This document shows, in pieces, positions 36,801-44,457 of a stretch of DNA of 64,000 nucleotides. Source of the stretch: Anabaena subtropica FACHB-260 (GTDB lineage: Bacteria; Cyanobacteriota; Cyanobacteriia; Cyanobacteriales; Nostocaceae); assembly GCF_014697105.1 (NCBI RefSeq), contig NZ_JACJRF010000007.1:124001-188000 (forward strand), written 5' to 3'. The notes under the pieces are model-generated. The model was not told the origin of the DNA, made no database searches, and was given only the letters and a program-made list of their open reading frames with translations. The number at the start of each line of letters is the position of its first letter. The first letter of the stretch is position 1. Made by a program: the position numbers and the translations under genes.

Positions 36801-38876
36801 ATCTGTAGTAAATTCTCCAGTTATTGGTGCTGCTGATTCTGGAAATGCTGGTTGAATGATTGTGGCGTTTGGTGTGGTGATATCAGAGTTGTTAGACGGT
36901 ATTTCTGCTAAGTTATCTGTAGTAAATTCTCCAGTTGTTGGTGCTGCTGATTCTGGAAATGCTGGTTGAATGATTGTGGAGTTTGGTGTGGCGACATTGG
37001 AATCTTGTACAGATGTGAATTCTGGAAATGCTGGTTGAATGATTGTGGCGTTTGGTGTGGCGATATCGGAATTGTCAGATGATGTTACTGCTAAGTTATC
37101 TTTGGTAAATTCTCCAGTTGTTGGTGCTGCTGATTCTGGAAATGCTGATTGAATGATTGTGGCGTTTGGTGTGGCGATATCGGAATTGTCAGATGATGTT
37201 ACTGCTAAGTTATCTTTGGTAAATTCTCCAGTTGTTGGTGCTGCTGATTCTGGAAATGCTGGTTGAATGATTGTGGAGTTTGGTGTGGCGATATTGGAAT
37301 TTTGTACAGATGTGAATTCTGGAAATGCTGGTTGAATGACTGTGGATTTTGGTGTGGCGATATCAGAATTCTCAGATGATGTTACTGCTAAGTTATCTGT
37401 GGTAACTTCTTCGGTTATTGATGCTGCTGATTCTGGAAATGCTGGTTGAATGACTGTTGAGTTTGGTGTGGTGATATCGGAATCTGGTACAGATATGAAT
37501 TCTGAAAATGCTGGTTGAATGATTGTTGAGTTTGGTGTGGCGATATCAGAATTGTTAGATGATGTTGTTGCTAAGTTATCTGTGGTAACTTCTTCGGTTA
37601 TTGATGCTGCTGATTCTGGAAATGCTGGTTGAATGACTGTTGCGTTTGGTGTGGCGATATCAGAATTGTTAGATGATGTTATTGCTAAGTTATATGTGGT
37701 AAATTCTTCGGTGATTGGTGCTGCTGATTCTGGAAATGCTGGTTGAATGATTGTGGCGTTTGGTGTGCTGACATCGGAATCTTGTACAGATGTGAATTCT
37801 GGAAATGCTGGTTGAATGACTGTGGATTTTGGTGTGGCGATATCAGAATTGTCAGTTGATGTTACTGCTAAGGTCTCTTTGGTAACTGCTCTAGTTGTTG
37901 ATACTGCTGATTCTGGAAATGCTGATTGAATGACTGTTGAGTTTGGTGTGGTGATATCAGAATTGTCAGATGTGAATTCTGGAAATGCTGGTTGAATGAT
38001 TGTGGCGTTTGGTGTGGCGATATCAGAATTGTCAGTTGATGTTACTGTGGAGGTTGGTGTGGCGATATCAGAATTGTCAGAGGATGTTACTGCTAAGTTA
38101 TCTGTGGTAACTTCTTCGGTGATTGATGCTGCTGATTCTGGAAATGCTGGTTGAATGACTGTGGAGGTTGGTGTGGCGATATCAGAATTGTCAGAGGATG
38201 TTACTGCTAAGTTATCTGTGGTAACTTCTTCGGTGATTGATGCTGCTGATTCTGAAAATGCTGGTTGAATGATTGTGGTGTTTGGTGTGGTGATATTGGA
38301 ATCTTGTACAGATATGAATTCTGGAAATTCTGGTTGAATACTTTTGGTGTTTGGTGTGATGATATCAGAAAATTTATGCTTGCTAGGTAAAGATGATTTA
38401 CTTGATTTTTTAGTTGAATATTTTGATTTAGATTGATTTTTTTTCTGTGGTTTTGGCTGCTCTTTTTTGTGTTGCTTATCTGGCAATTGAGATTGATAAT
38501 TTATTTCTGTTGCAATTTGGCTAGAAATATCACTGTCGTTTTTGGGTTCTATTTGTAATATATTATTAATATTATTTTTAATTAATTCAGTATTTTCTTG
38601 TGAATCTGTATTAAAGGGTTCCGGTTCATCAAATAAGGGCATTTCTGGTTCGCTAGTTTGATGATTCCAATTATTCCAATGTACTATTGTATTTGGTAGT
38701 GATACGTATTTACGAGGTAGTAAAAAATTGGAATATATGACCAAAGGCGAATGAATTGCAATGAGTTTATTAAAACTACTTTGCTCATGCCAAATAAGTT
38801 TATTAGGTTGAGATAAGTATTCTCCTAAGCCAAGTCTATTCACTTGTGTTCCCAACATAGGTTGAATAATTTGCAT
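33876..38876 (-). CDS. Giant repetitive eCIS protein (possible tape-measure or fibre)
   Basis: 1666 residues. Residues ~1-180 are unique and include a Lys/Ser-rich basic patch (~140-170). Residues ~180-1350 are about 35 units of two kinds: a 38-residue unit (FPESAASITEEVTTDNL, AVTSSDNSDIATPNS, TVIQPA) and a 22-23-residue unit (FPEFTSVQDSDITTPNS, TVIQPA). Nearly every unit has one T-[IV]-I-Q-P. After the repeats are two GF[AV][TA]GG[QE]V motifs and SDTVAAMLTPGEFVINARDAQ-type sequence, known from phage tape-measure C-termini. The protein ends in a helix with REREG and GRLPW. The gene sits between the tube and Cis7 genes, and no other tape-measure candidate is present. A ruler or a phosphorylatable brush are both possible. 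Confidence 0.75.
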   Translation of the reverse strand: MQIIQPMLGTQVNRLGLGEYLSQPNKLIWHEQSSFNKLIAIHSPLVIYSNFLLPRKYVSLPNTIVHWNNWNHQTSEPEMPLFDEPEPFNTDSQENTELIKNNINNILQIEPKNDSDISSQIATEINYQSQLPDKQHKKEQPKPQKKNQSKSKYSTKKSSKSSLPSKHKFSDIITPNTKSIQPEFPEFISVQDSNITTPNTTIIQPAFSESAASITEEVTTDNLAVTSSDNSDIATPTSTVIQPAFPESAASITEEVTTDNLAVTSSDNSDIATPTSTVTSTDNSDIATPNATIIQPAFPEFTSDNSDITTPNSTVIQSAFPESAVSTTRAVTKETLAVTSTDNSDIATPKSTVIQPAFPEFTSVQDSDVSTPNATIIQPAFPESAAPITEEFTTYNLAITSSNNSDIATPNATVIQPAFPESAASITEEVTTDNLATTSSNNSDIATPNSTIIQPAFSEFISVPDSDITTPNSTVIQPAFPESAASITEEVTTDNLAVTSSENSDIATPKSTVIQPAFPEFTSVQNSNIATPNSTIIQPAFPESAAPTTGEFTKDNLAVTSSDNSDIATPNATIIQSAFPESAAPTTGEFTKDNLAVTSSDNSDIATPNATIIQPAFPEFTSVQDSNVATPNSTIIQPAFPESAAPTTGEFTTDNLAEIPSNNSDITTPNATIIQPAFPESAAPITGEFTTDNLAEIPSNNSDITTPNATIIQPAFPESAAPITEEVTTDTLAVTSSDNSDIATPNTTIIQPAFSESAASITEEVTTDNLAVTSSDNSDIATPKSTVIQPAFPEFTSVQDSNIATPNSTIIQPAFPESATSITREVTTNHLAVTSSDNSDIATPNSTIIQPVFPESATSITREVTTNHLAVTSFDNSDIATPNSTVIQPAFPESAASTTEEVTKDTLAVTSSDNSNIAISNSTVIKPAFPEFTSDNSDITTPNSTVIQPAFSESAASTTREFTTDNLAEIPSNNSDIATPNSTIIQSAFTEFTSGNSDITTPKSTVIQSAFPESAAPTTGEFTKDNLAVISSDNSDITTPNSTVIQPAFPESAASTTEEVTKDTLAVTSSDNSNIATSNSTVIKPAFPEFTSDNSDITTPNSTVIQPAFSESAASITEEFTTNNLAVTSSDNSDITTPNSTIIQPAFPQSAVPITEEFTTDNLAEIPSNNSDIATPNATIIQPAFPEFTSVQNFDITKPNSTIIQSVFPEFTSVQDSDITTPNSTVIQPAFPESTSPITEEFTTNNLAVISSDNSDIATPNATIIQPAFPELAAPITEEFTTNNLAVTSFDNSDIATPNSTVIQPAFPELAAPITEEFTTNNLAVTSSDNSDIATPNSTVIQPEFSESTLPNNNVFKNLPAPQGFATGGQVTQLNLENNQRIAPSDTVAAMLTPGEFVINARDAQSNLPLLHHINQGGKAENILPNLQTSTSNFQKKEETKSLETSHKHDSVSEIKLPQKNDDNHLSDVATSFIPSSLGLDITKQRSSILSSPSLNRFENKSTGISKQSSLNYSSSPMIFRKANSSSTSNTPHEIPNQWSNIEELLNANNKEFTTLNFSNGESSLQKPESSYSVNSQVSNLVSDSKIVPTKNLPSPKGFVAGGEVKAPDISTETAAITKTIKRPTNSVDDDENALEALAHEIYFRLRQKLEIEREREGIYLGRLPW
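34815..38345. repeat. Tandem repeat array encoding ~35 units of 114 or 69 bp
   Basis: The units encode 38 and 22-23 residues and alternate irregularly, always in frame. Neighbouring copies differ by a few bases and some pairs are almost identical, so the array expands and contracts by recombination. Unit boundaries are easiest to see at the repeated GGTTGAATGA on the plus strand. Confidence 0.9.
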
Positions 38877-38899
38877 AGTGATTGTTGGAAAATAGTGAA

Positions 38900-39424
38900 T
38901 TACTGAGATTGAAAAAATCCTGAAGTTAATCGTGTTGTCGGATTACCTCCACCTTTATTTTTTCCTACTTTTAATCCTTCATAAGCTAAAGTTAATTCTT
39001 CCAGCGCAGCTGCATTTCCATCGGCTTGTAATGTTGGTGTTTTCCAAGCTATGGGTACAGCACCTATTAATGTCCAACTCATCATGGTTTCACCAGCCTG
39101 ATTGAAAACCAGAATATTAACGTTGCGTCTAGATGTTGCACTTTTTTCATCAAATACTTCGTTAATCCAATTCCAAAAGCCTGGGTGGTCAGTAACACCG
39201 CGTTTCAATGTGACATCGGAAAATTCTGCATATCCCAAATAAACTCTTTGTTGGTCGTTAACTCCTCCTTCGTGAAGAATCTTTTTTTGAATTTGAACGT
39301 TAAATCCTGAGCATTCGGTAAAAGATGCAGCGATCGCACTATCTATCTCCACATAAAACCGATTTGTAGTAACATAATTTAACTCGTGAGCAATATTGCC
39401 ATTATTAGTACCGTTTCCAGCCAT
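38900..39424 (-). CDS. Inner tube protein, gp19-like (Cis1/Cis5-type)
   Basis: 174 residues from the ATG at 39424, which overlaps the upstream stop by one base (TGATG); upstream GTG codons at 39433 are less likely. RFYVEIDSAIAASFTECSGF at the start, GVTDHPGFWNWINEVF, NILVFNQAGETMMSWTL and LTLAYEGLKV at the end are typical of T4 gp19-family tail tube proteins. Known: hexamers stack into the inner tube that holds cargo. It belongs to the leftward operon while two further tube proteins lie in the rightward one; one of the three likely forms the baseplate-proximal ring (inference). Confidence 0.92.
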   Translation of the reverse strand: MAGNGTNNGNIAHELNYVTTNRFYVEIDSAIAASFTECSGFNVQIQKKILHEGGVNDQQRVYLGYAEFSDVTLKRGVTDHPGFWNWINEVFDEKSATSRRNVNILVFNQAGETMMSWTLIGAVPIAWKTPTLQADGNAAALEELTLAYEGLKVGKNKGGGNPTTRLTSGFFQSQ

Positions 39425-39663
39425 CACAACCACCTGTGCTGTCCATAATTATTTACCCTCTCCCTCTGATATCGCATATCTTCTAACAAGAGTTCGTGAA
39501 CACGCTTGGTGAGTTTGTTCAATAACAATGAATCTGCCAGGTATTTACTTGCTACTTTAGCCACTTTGCTAGGATCAGAGATGGCGGAAATACCTGCGTA
39601 TCCTGTTGTTCCACCTACGTCTGCAATAGGCTGAAAAAAAGTTAAGCTGTCTTCTGATTTCAT
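39424..39663 (-). CDS. Small helical eCIS protein, first gene of the leftward operon
   Basis: 79 residues, not assigned to a named family. The C-terminal half is amphipathic helix with TKRVHELLLEDMRYQRERV and the end NYGQHRWL. This resembles the C-terminus of the giant repeat protein two genes downstream (LAHEIYFRLRQKLEIERERE then GRLPW), suggesting that both use the same docking site. It may be a small baseplate or tube accessory. Stop and next start overlap by one base. Confidence 0.7.
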   Translation of the reverse strand: MKSEDSLTFFQPIADVGGTTGYAGISAISDPSKVAKVASKYLADSLLLNKLTKRVHELLLEDMRYQRERVNNYGQHRWL

Positions 39664-39800
39664 AGCTAGATATAAGTTTTCCTCAAATCTAGGCTAAAGC
39701 TACTGCTTGATAATCAAAAGTAGACAAAAGTCGAACTTGATTTGCACAATAAACTAGACAAAAGTCGAACTTTCTTCTTCAACAAAGCTATGAAGTCACG
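39664..39800 (-). promoter_or_regulatory. Promoter region of the leftward eCIS operon with two 34-bp-spaced sites
   Basis: Read toward the operon, TCGACTTTTGTCTA occurs at 39734-39721 and again at 39768-39755. On the plus strand each copy lies in an identical 18-base block, TAGACAAAAGTCGAACTT. Copies are 34 bp apart, about three helical turns. The proximal site ends 57 bases before the start at 39663. The same arms and spacing occur before the rightward operon (45103-45150). Confidence 0.7.
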
Positions 39801-39836
39801 AAAAACCTCACCTCTACGTGTCGAGAAGTGAGGTTG
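39801..39836 (-). terminator. Rho-independent terminator of the HK-RR-pseudokinase-FHA operon
   Basis: On the minus strand, AACCTCAC pairs perfectly with GTGAGGTT across a 16-base loop, followed by a short T-run (TTTTTC). It lies between the FHA gene end (39883) and the promoter of the leftward eCIS operon, so the two leftward units are transcribed separately. Confidence 0.75.
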
Positions 39837-39882
39837 AAAATATCACCACAAGCCAATTCTGTAAAGAATTTAAACAAATTTT

Positions 39883-40470
39883 TTACATCAAAGCCACTGT
39901 AAAATTTACTAGATTGTTTTGACCTAGTTGCAAATAATCTCCATTGAGTAGGCGGTATGCAACACCAGGATTAAGGGGATTACCATTCAAATAAATACCA
40001 TTTGTACTCATGTCAACAATCATGTAGGCATTTTGTGACCAATCCCAAAAAACCCTTGCATGACGACGAGAAACTATCTCTTCGTTAGGAATTCCGGTCA
40101 GGTCAATTTCTGGTGGAATAGGCATACTTTGACTGCAACGACCAATGTAACCCCCTTCTCCTGATAAGCGAAATTCTCTTCCTGTAGGGTGAACCAGCTT
40201 TAAAAGGGGTAGTGTCTGCGGTGGTGGGTTATAAACTGGGGATGTTGGTGGAATATAAGACCGTTGCTGATATTGAGTGGAATAGCTAGGAGGAGTTTGG
40301 TATGGTGGTTGTTCTGGGACAGGTGGTGTTGGTTGAACAGGTGGTTGGCTAGGCGTGGAGGGAATTACGTTACCCAAGGGAGTGGAACACCAAGGGCAAA
40401 CCCTCGCATTATTGGGTAAAGCACGGTTGAAGTATTCACAACTTGGATTAGGGCAACGATTTGCAGGCAT
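39883..40470 (-). CDS. FHA-domain protein with N-terminal zinc ribbon
   Basis: 195 residues. The first ~35 form a zinc ribbon (RCPNPSCEYFN, then VCPWCSTPL: C-x4-C...C-x2-C). Pro-rich linker ~38-85. The FHA domain (~88-195) has the GR...S..H motifs: YIGRC, SRRHARVFW and MSTNGIYLNG, so the phosphothreonine-binding Arg, Ser and Asn appear intact. Known: FHA domains bind phosphothreonine peptides. Overlap of 23 bases with the upstream pseudokinase gene indicates tight coupling. It is a likely reader of kinase signals in this island (inference). Confidence 0.88.
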   Translation of the reverse strand: MPANRCPNPSCEYFNRALPNNARVCPWCSTPLGNVIPSTPSQPPVQPTPPVPEQPPYQTPPSYSTQYQQRSYIPPTSPVYNPPPQTLPLLKLVHPTGREFRLSGEGGYIGRCSQSMPIPPEIDLTGIPNEEIVSRRHARVFWDWSQNAYMIVDMSTNGIYLNGNPLNPGVAYRLLNGDYLQLGQNNLVNFTVALM

Positions 40471-42604
40471 AAGAGTTTCTTATTATATAATCTGGCATAG
40501 GTTGTAAAGGCACAATACCTACTTTATTTAGTAAACATTGCCCCTGACGTGTTTTTAACAGATCAGCAAAAGTAGAACCCGCAGCACGGCGACTGTCATC
40601 TTTAGGGTACACCACATAAAGGGGGTAGCCCAAAGGATAGGTAGAAGTTTTACCTATTTGAAAGGTTTCAACATCAAAATAATTTGCTTTATCGCACAAG
40701 TCATCAGAAGGTTTAATTGGACGATTCTCGCGTAACCGAAATAGAGGCTGACTGGTTTGGTTATTACTATCTACTATTGCTAGGGGATAGCCTGAACACT
40801 GGTTCCAAGTTTTACTTAATACACCAAAACCGATGATACCTGTAGCTTGTCCTCTTGCGGTGCGAATTCGGTTCTGAGTTGTTTCTGTACTCTCAGGAGG
40901 TATTTTTTTAATTATCTCTGCAAATAAAGCTATGTCTTGAGCGTTTTTTCCGATAACTATTCTTTGAAATTGGTGTATTGCTTCTGGTTCATTTGGTACG
41001 TAAGGTTGTATTACAAGATTGGGAAGATTAGTATTTATTTGTCGCCAATTAGTAATCTTACCTGTGTATATTTGACGCAATTGCTCAAGAGTAATGTTTC
41101 CATCCAAAGCTTGAGGAAGATTAAAGTTTTTCTTATTAAAAGCCACAAATACCAATAAACCATCATAGGAGACTTGCTTTCTATCTAGGTCATCTGTTAT
41201 TTGATCTGCCAAACTTGTAATTGCAAAATACTTTTGTCCATTTCGGACTTCTTCTATGGGTTGACTCCGATCTGGCAAATTTTTGGATTGGACTTCTTGA
41301 TAGTTAAATGTTGCTTCTACTTCTGGTTTTGGCTTTGTTAATAAATCTTGTAAGCGTCTCTCGCTACTTGGTCTTTCTTTTAAAATGGAACTCCACGTAC
41401 CATTGATTTCTCCCGTGTAAGTAAATTTCCCTGGCGGAACATTACTAACATCAGAGAAGGTATCTATTAATGAATTCCATGCTAAATACTTATTTTCATC
41501 TGATGGCTGACGTTGCCAGAAGTAATACCAAATTCCTCCTGCTAATAACAATAAAGCCAGAATTATTAACCAAATTATCCGTGAACGAAAAGAGTTTTCT
41601 GTTTCTTGATGTGCAGATGATTGTTGTAAATTATTAATATCATTTGCTTGGGGAAGTTTTAGTAAAGCTTGGCGAGCAGATTCAGCATTTTCAAAAGGCT
41701 GATCTAGTCCCATTAAGCGATAGAGAAATTGTTTTAAGTAATTATCATTGTTGGGACATATTTGTGATTCTTTCGGGTCGAGAAGTTGACCAGAAGAATA
41801 ATTTGTGGTTCTTCCTACCCATAGATAAAAACCTACTAATCCTAGTGCTTCTAAATCTTGTTCTGGTTTTTTGGTATCTGGGAAAGTAATTGCGGATGGA
41901 ATAAATAAATTTTCCCAAATAGCTAAATCACAAAAATATATATAAAATTGTTGATTTTTTTCTATTTTAATTAGTATGCTATCTAAATTAATATTGCCAT
42001 GTGTTAATCCTTGTTGTATTTGATTGGAAGGAAAGCGGAGTTTTTGAGTATGTAAAAACACCAGAGTTTGTAGGGCTTGATTGAGAAATTCACGCATCTG
42101 AGATGGTGTCATTGCCCCATTTTCTGTTAAGTATTGTTTTAAGGTTTGACTGGCTTTTGTATCTTTGGTAATTAAATAGCAACGTTCTCCTTTTTCATCA
42201 GCGATCGCTTCCCAAGTTTGTACTAAACGAAAGTTCTGAATTCTCCCATCAGCTAAATTTACCCCCCCTATGCGTTTGAAGGTTTCTTGACGCTGCGTTG
42301 TCTCCTCTTGATTAAAACAACGATTGGGTAGCAAGTATTCTTTAATGATTACAGGCTGTTTGTCTTTAAGTTGGATCGCCGAGTATAAACGTCCTCGACC
42401 CCGTACACTTAAAAACTGAGTTATTTGATAACTACCGCGACTTCCTTTAATCTCTGCTTCCTGGGGTAAAGTCGCCGGAAAACCACATTCTAAACAAAAT
42501 TTAGCACCCTGTATTTGCTGCGCCGTTTGTAAGGGGCGATCGCAATTTAACGGAGCATTGTAGGAACAGGGATATTCTCGGTAAAAAGATTCAATTACAG
42601 CCAT
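40448..42604 (-). CDS. Pseudokinase - transmembrane - PstS-like binding-domain fusion
   Basis: 718 residues. An N-terminal four-Cys segment (PCSYNAPLNC and FCLECG) precedes a Hanks-like domain (~55-320). The catalytic loop reads HGNINLDS instead of HRDxKxxN and the DFG position reads CDLA, so it is expected to be inactive. A transmembrane helix follows (~340-362, IIWLIILALLLLAGGIWYYFW). The C-terminal ~330 residues resemble PstS-type phosphate-binding proteins (LEQLRQIYTGKITNWRQI, IGFGVLSKTW, YPLGYPLYVVYPKDD). The layout suggests a ligand sensor whose state is passed across a membrane to the pseudokinase. Together with the HK, RR and FHA genes it forms the regulatory operon. Confidence 0.82.
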   Translation of the reverse strand: MAVIESFYREYPCSYNAPLNCDRPLQTAQQIQGAKFCLECGFPATLPQEAEIKGSRGSYQITQFLSVRGRGRLYSAIQLKDKQPVIIKEYLLPNRCFNQEETTQRQETFKRIGGVNLADGRIQNFRLVQTWEAIADEKGERCYLITKDTKASQTLKQYLTENGAMTPSQMREFLNQALQTLVFLHTQKLRFPSNQIQQGLTHGNINLDSILIKIEKNQQFYIYFCDLAIWENLFIPSAITFPDTKKPEQDLEALGLVGFYLWVGRTTNYSSGQLLDPKESQICPNNDNYLKQFLYRLMGLDQPFENAESARQALLKLPQANDINNLQQSSAHQETENSFRSRIIWLIILALLLLAGGIWYYFWQRQPSDENKYLAWNSLIDTFSDVSNVPPGKFTYTGEINGTWSSILKERPSSERRLQDLLTKPKPEVEATFNYQEVQSKNLPDRSQPIEEVRNGQKYFAITSLADQITDDLDRKQVSYDGLLVFVAFNKKNFNLPQALDGNITLEQLRQIYTGKITNWRQINTNLPNLVIQPYVPNEPEAIHQFQRIVIGKNAQDIALFAEIIKKIPPESTETTQNRIRTARGQATGIIGFGVLSKTWNQCSGYPLAIVDSNNQTSQPLFRLRENRPIKPSDDLCDKANYFDVETFQIGKTSTYPLGYPLYVVYPKDDSRRAAGSTFADLLKTRQGQCLLNKVGIVPLQPMPDYIIRNSYACKSLP

Positions 42605-42647
42605 GTAAAACGTGTTGAGTAAACAACGATAATTGCTGACTTGGATA

Positions 42648-43325
42648 TTAAGCTTGAACTAGACCTAACTTGAGAGCGACTATAATAGCTTGAGTCCGAC
42701 TAGTAACTTTTAATTTTTCAAAAATACTTGTAAGATGAGACTTAACAGTAGCAGCAGTCACATATAAGTTTTTAGCTATTTCTTCATTAGAAGCACCTTG
42801 AGTTAACCAGTGTAAAACTTCTTGTTCCCGTTCTGTTAAATGCAACTGATGACAGACTTTTAAAGAAGAATCAGCATAAGCCTGAAAACGACGGAAAAAA
42901 CCACTGGCTACATCTGAAGGTAAGTAAATTTCAGACCTAATTACAGTCTTAATCGCCTCACACAATTGACTTGCTACCTGATTTTTAAATACATAACCTG
43001 CGGCTCCTTTCTGCATAGCTTGGAAAATCCAGTCATCTTCTTGATGTGCAGATAATACTAAAATCTTGCCACTATAAGCAATTTCCTTAAGACTTATCAT
43101 GGCTGCAATTCCATCACTTACACCCAGTTCTAAATCTAGTAAAATTAAATCTGGATTTTTCTGAATTGTCAGTTTTAAAGCTTGCTCTACAGAATTTGCT
43201 TCACCTACAATTTCTACAGCTAAAGCACCACCAGTATTATAAAAACTCAGGAGAATACGCAACCCTTGACGAAACAGTTCTTCGTCATCCACAAGTAAAA
43301 TCGAAAGTTTTTTTTCTTGAGCCAT
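42648..43325 (-). CDS. LuxR/NarL-type response regulator
   Basis: 225 residues from the ATG at 43325, which has AAGGA at ten bases; a GTG three codons upstream sits on top of that site. The receiver domain (~5-125) has DDEE and the phosphoacceptor Asp near residue 64 (LILLDLELG), with K near 113 (FKNQ). The LuxR helix-turn-helix is at ~160-225 (LTEREQEVLHWLTQGASNEEIA, split here by function: recognition helix VKSHLTSIFEKL). Ten bases separate it from the histidine kinase gene. It is the best candidate for binding the TCGAC-N4-GTCTA sites that precede both eCIS operons (inference). Confidence 0.93.
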   Translation of the reverse strand: MAQEKKLSILLVDDEELFRQGLRILLSFYNTGGALAVEIVGEANSVEQALKLTIQKNPDLILLDLELGVSDGIAAMISLKEIAYSGKILVLSAHQEDDWIFQAMQKGAAGYVFKNQVASQLCEAIKTVIRSEIYLPSDVASGFFRRFQAYADSSLKVCHQLHLTEREQEVLHWLTQGASNEEIAKNLYVTAATVKSHLTSIFEKLKVTSRTQAIIVALKLGLVQA

Positions 43326-43344
43326 CTTCAGCACTTCCTTAACA

Positions 43345-44457
43345 TTATTTTCGGGGCAGAATTATGGAAAATACTGCTCCTCCTCCTGGTAAATTTTGCG
43401 CCCAAAGGTGGCCGTGATGATCTAAAACAATTTTCTTAGCAATAGTTAAACCTAACCCTGTACCTCCTTGACGACGAGAATAAAAAGGATTAAATATTTT
43501 TGGTATATCCTCTTGAGATATTCCTGCTCCCTGATCAGAAATTTTAATTAAGACTTCTTCATTGAAAATCTGCCAATTACAATTAATAGTTGCCAAACTA
43601 GGACTATATTGAATTGCATTGCTAATAATATTGTCGAATACTTGTTTCATTTGTAAGCGATCTAGCAACAGCATAGTAGATGTTTCTGGAATGCTAATTG
43701 TTAAATTTTTTTGAGCAATCAAAGGTTGCAAGTATTTAATGGTTTCAACTACTAAACTTCTTAAATCTTGAGGTGCTATACTTAAGTTTGCACTTTGACC
43801 GCAAGAAATTAAATCGGTGAGATTAGTATCTAAATCTTCTATACTTTTGCAAATAATTTTCGCTTGTTCTTGCCAACAAATTTCTTCTAAACCTAAGTAT
43901 AAATTATGTGCATATAGCCCAATTAACGACAAAGAATTACGTACTTGATGACCAATTTTCTGCAAGACATTTTCTAATAATTTGATTTCCAATTTTTGTC
44001 TTTCATTTTCTTGACAAATATCAGCATATCTATTTAAGAGAATAGCTGCATTAATAACGTATTTTTGTAAATTTAAAGATAGACTTTCATGGGCTATGAT
44101 TTGAATATATTCTGGTTTTTGATTTTTATATCCTATGGGGCAGACATAAGAAATAAACTCAGGTAAATCTGGTAATTCAAATTCTTCTAATTCCAAAGTG
44201 TGTGGAAGTGTTTTCATCCATGACTCTGACCTCAAATAAGCTAATTTTTTAGGAGGGAAAATTAGCTGGTCTTTGTTATAGCTAATAACTTCTTGATGTG
44301 TCTTTAATAATGAATTGTAGTAGACAATACGAATACATAAAATTGGATAATGACTGGTTAGCTGTTCTGCTTGTAATTGACAAAAATTTTGGATGTTTAA
44401 TTGATGTAAATTACCTGAATTACCTTCTAGCTTCTGAAGAGAAAAGCTTAAAGTCAT
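43345..44457 (-). CDS. Sensor histidine kinase, soluble, GAF-like sensor region
   Basis: 370 residues without a transmembrane helix. Residues ~1-145 are an unassigned sensor region, possibly GAF-like. The H-box GHQVRNSLSL has the phosphoacceptor His at about residue 168 but reads HQVRN rather than HELRTP. The ATPase domain shows N box (FDNIISNAIQYSP), DQGAGIS, IFNPFYSRRQ and GTGLGLTIAK. Known: HisKA-type two-component kinase. It is the first gene of the four-gene regulatory operon, divergent from the rightward eCIS operon. Confidence 0.9.
   Translation of the reverse strand: MTLSFSLQKLEGNSGNLHQLNIQNFCQLQAEQLTSHYPILCIRIVYYNSLLKTHQEVISYNKDQLIFPPKKLAYLRSESWMKTLPHTLELEEFELPDLPEFISYVCPIGYKNQKPEYIQIIAHESLSLNLQKYVINAAILLNRYADICQENERQKLEIKLLENVLQKIGHQVRNSLSLIGLYAHNLYLGLEEICWQEQAKIICKSIEDLDTNLTDLISCGQSANLSIAPQDLRSLVVETIKYLQPLIAQKNLTISIPETSTMLLLDRLQMKQVFDNIISNAIQYSPSLATINCNWQIFNEEVLIKISDQGAGISQEDIPKIFNPFYSRRQGGTGLGLTIAKKIVLDHHGHLWAQNLPGGGAVFSIILPRK

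Noticed and set aside
34815-38345. CRISPR-like regular repeats
   Set aside because: Units are 114 or 69 bp, in frame within one ORF and without unique spacers.
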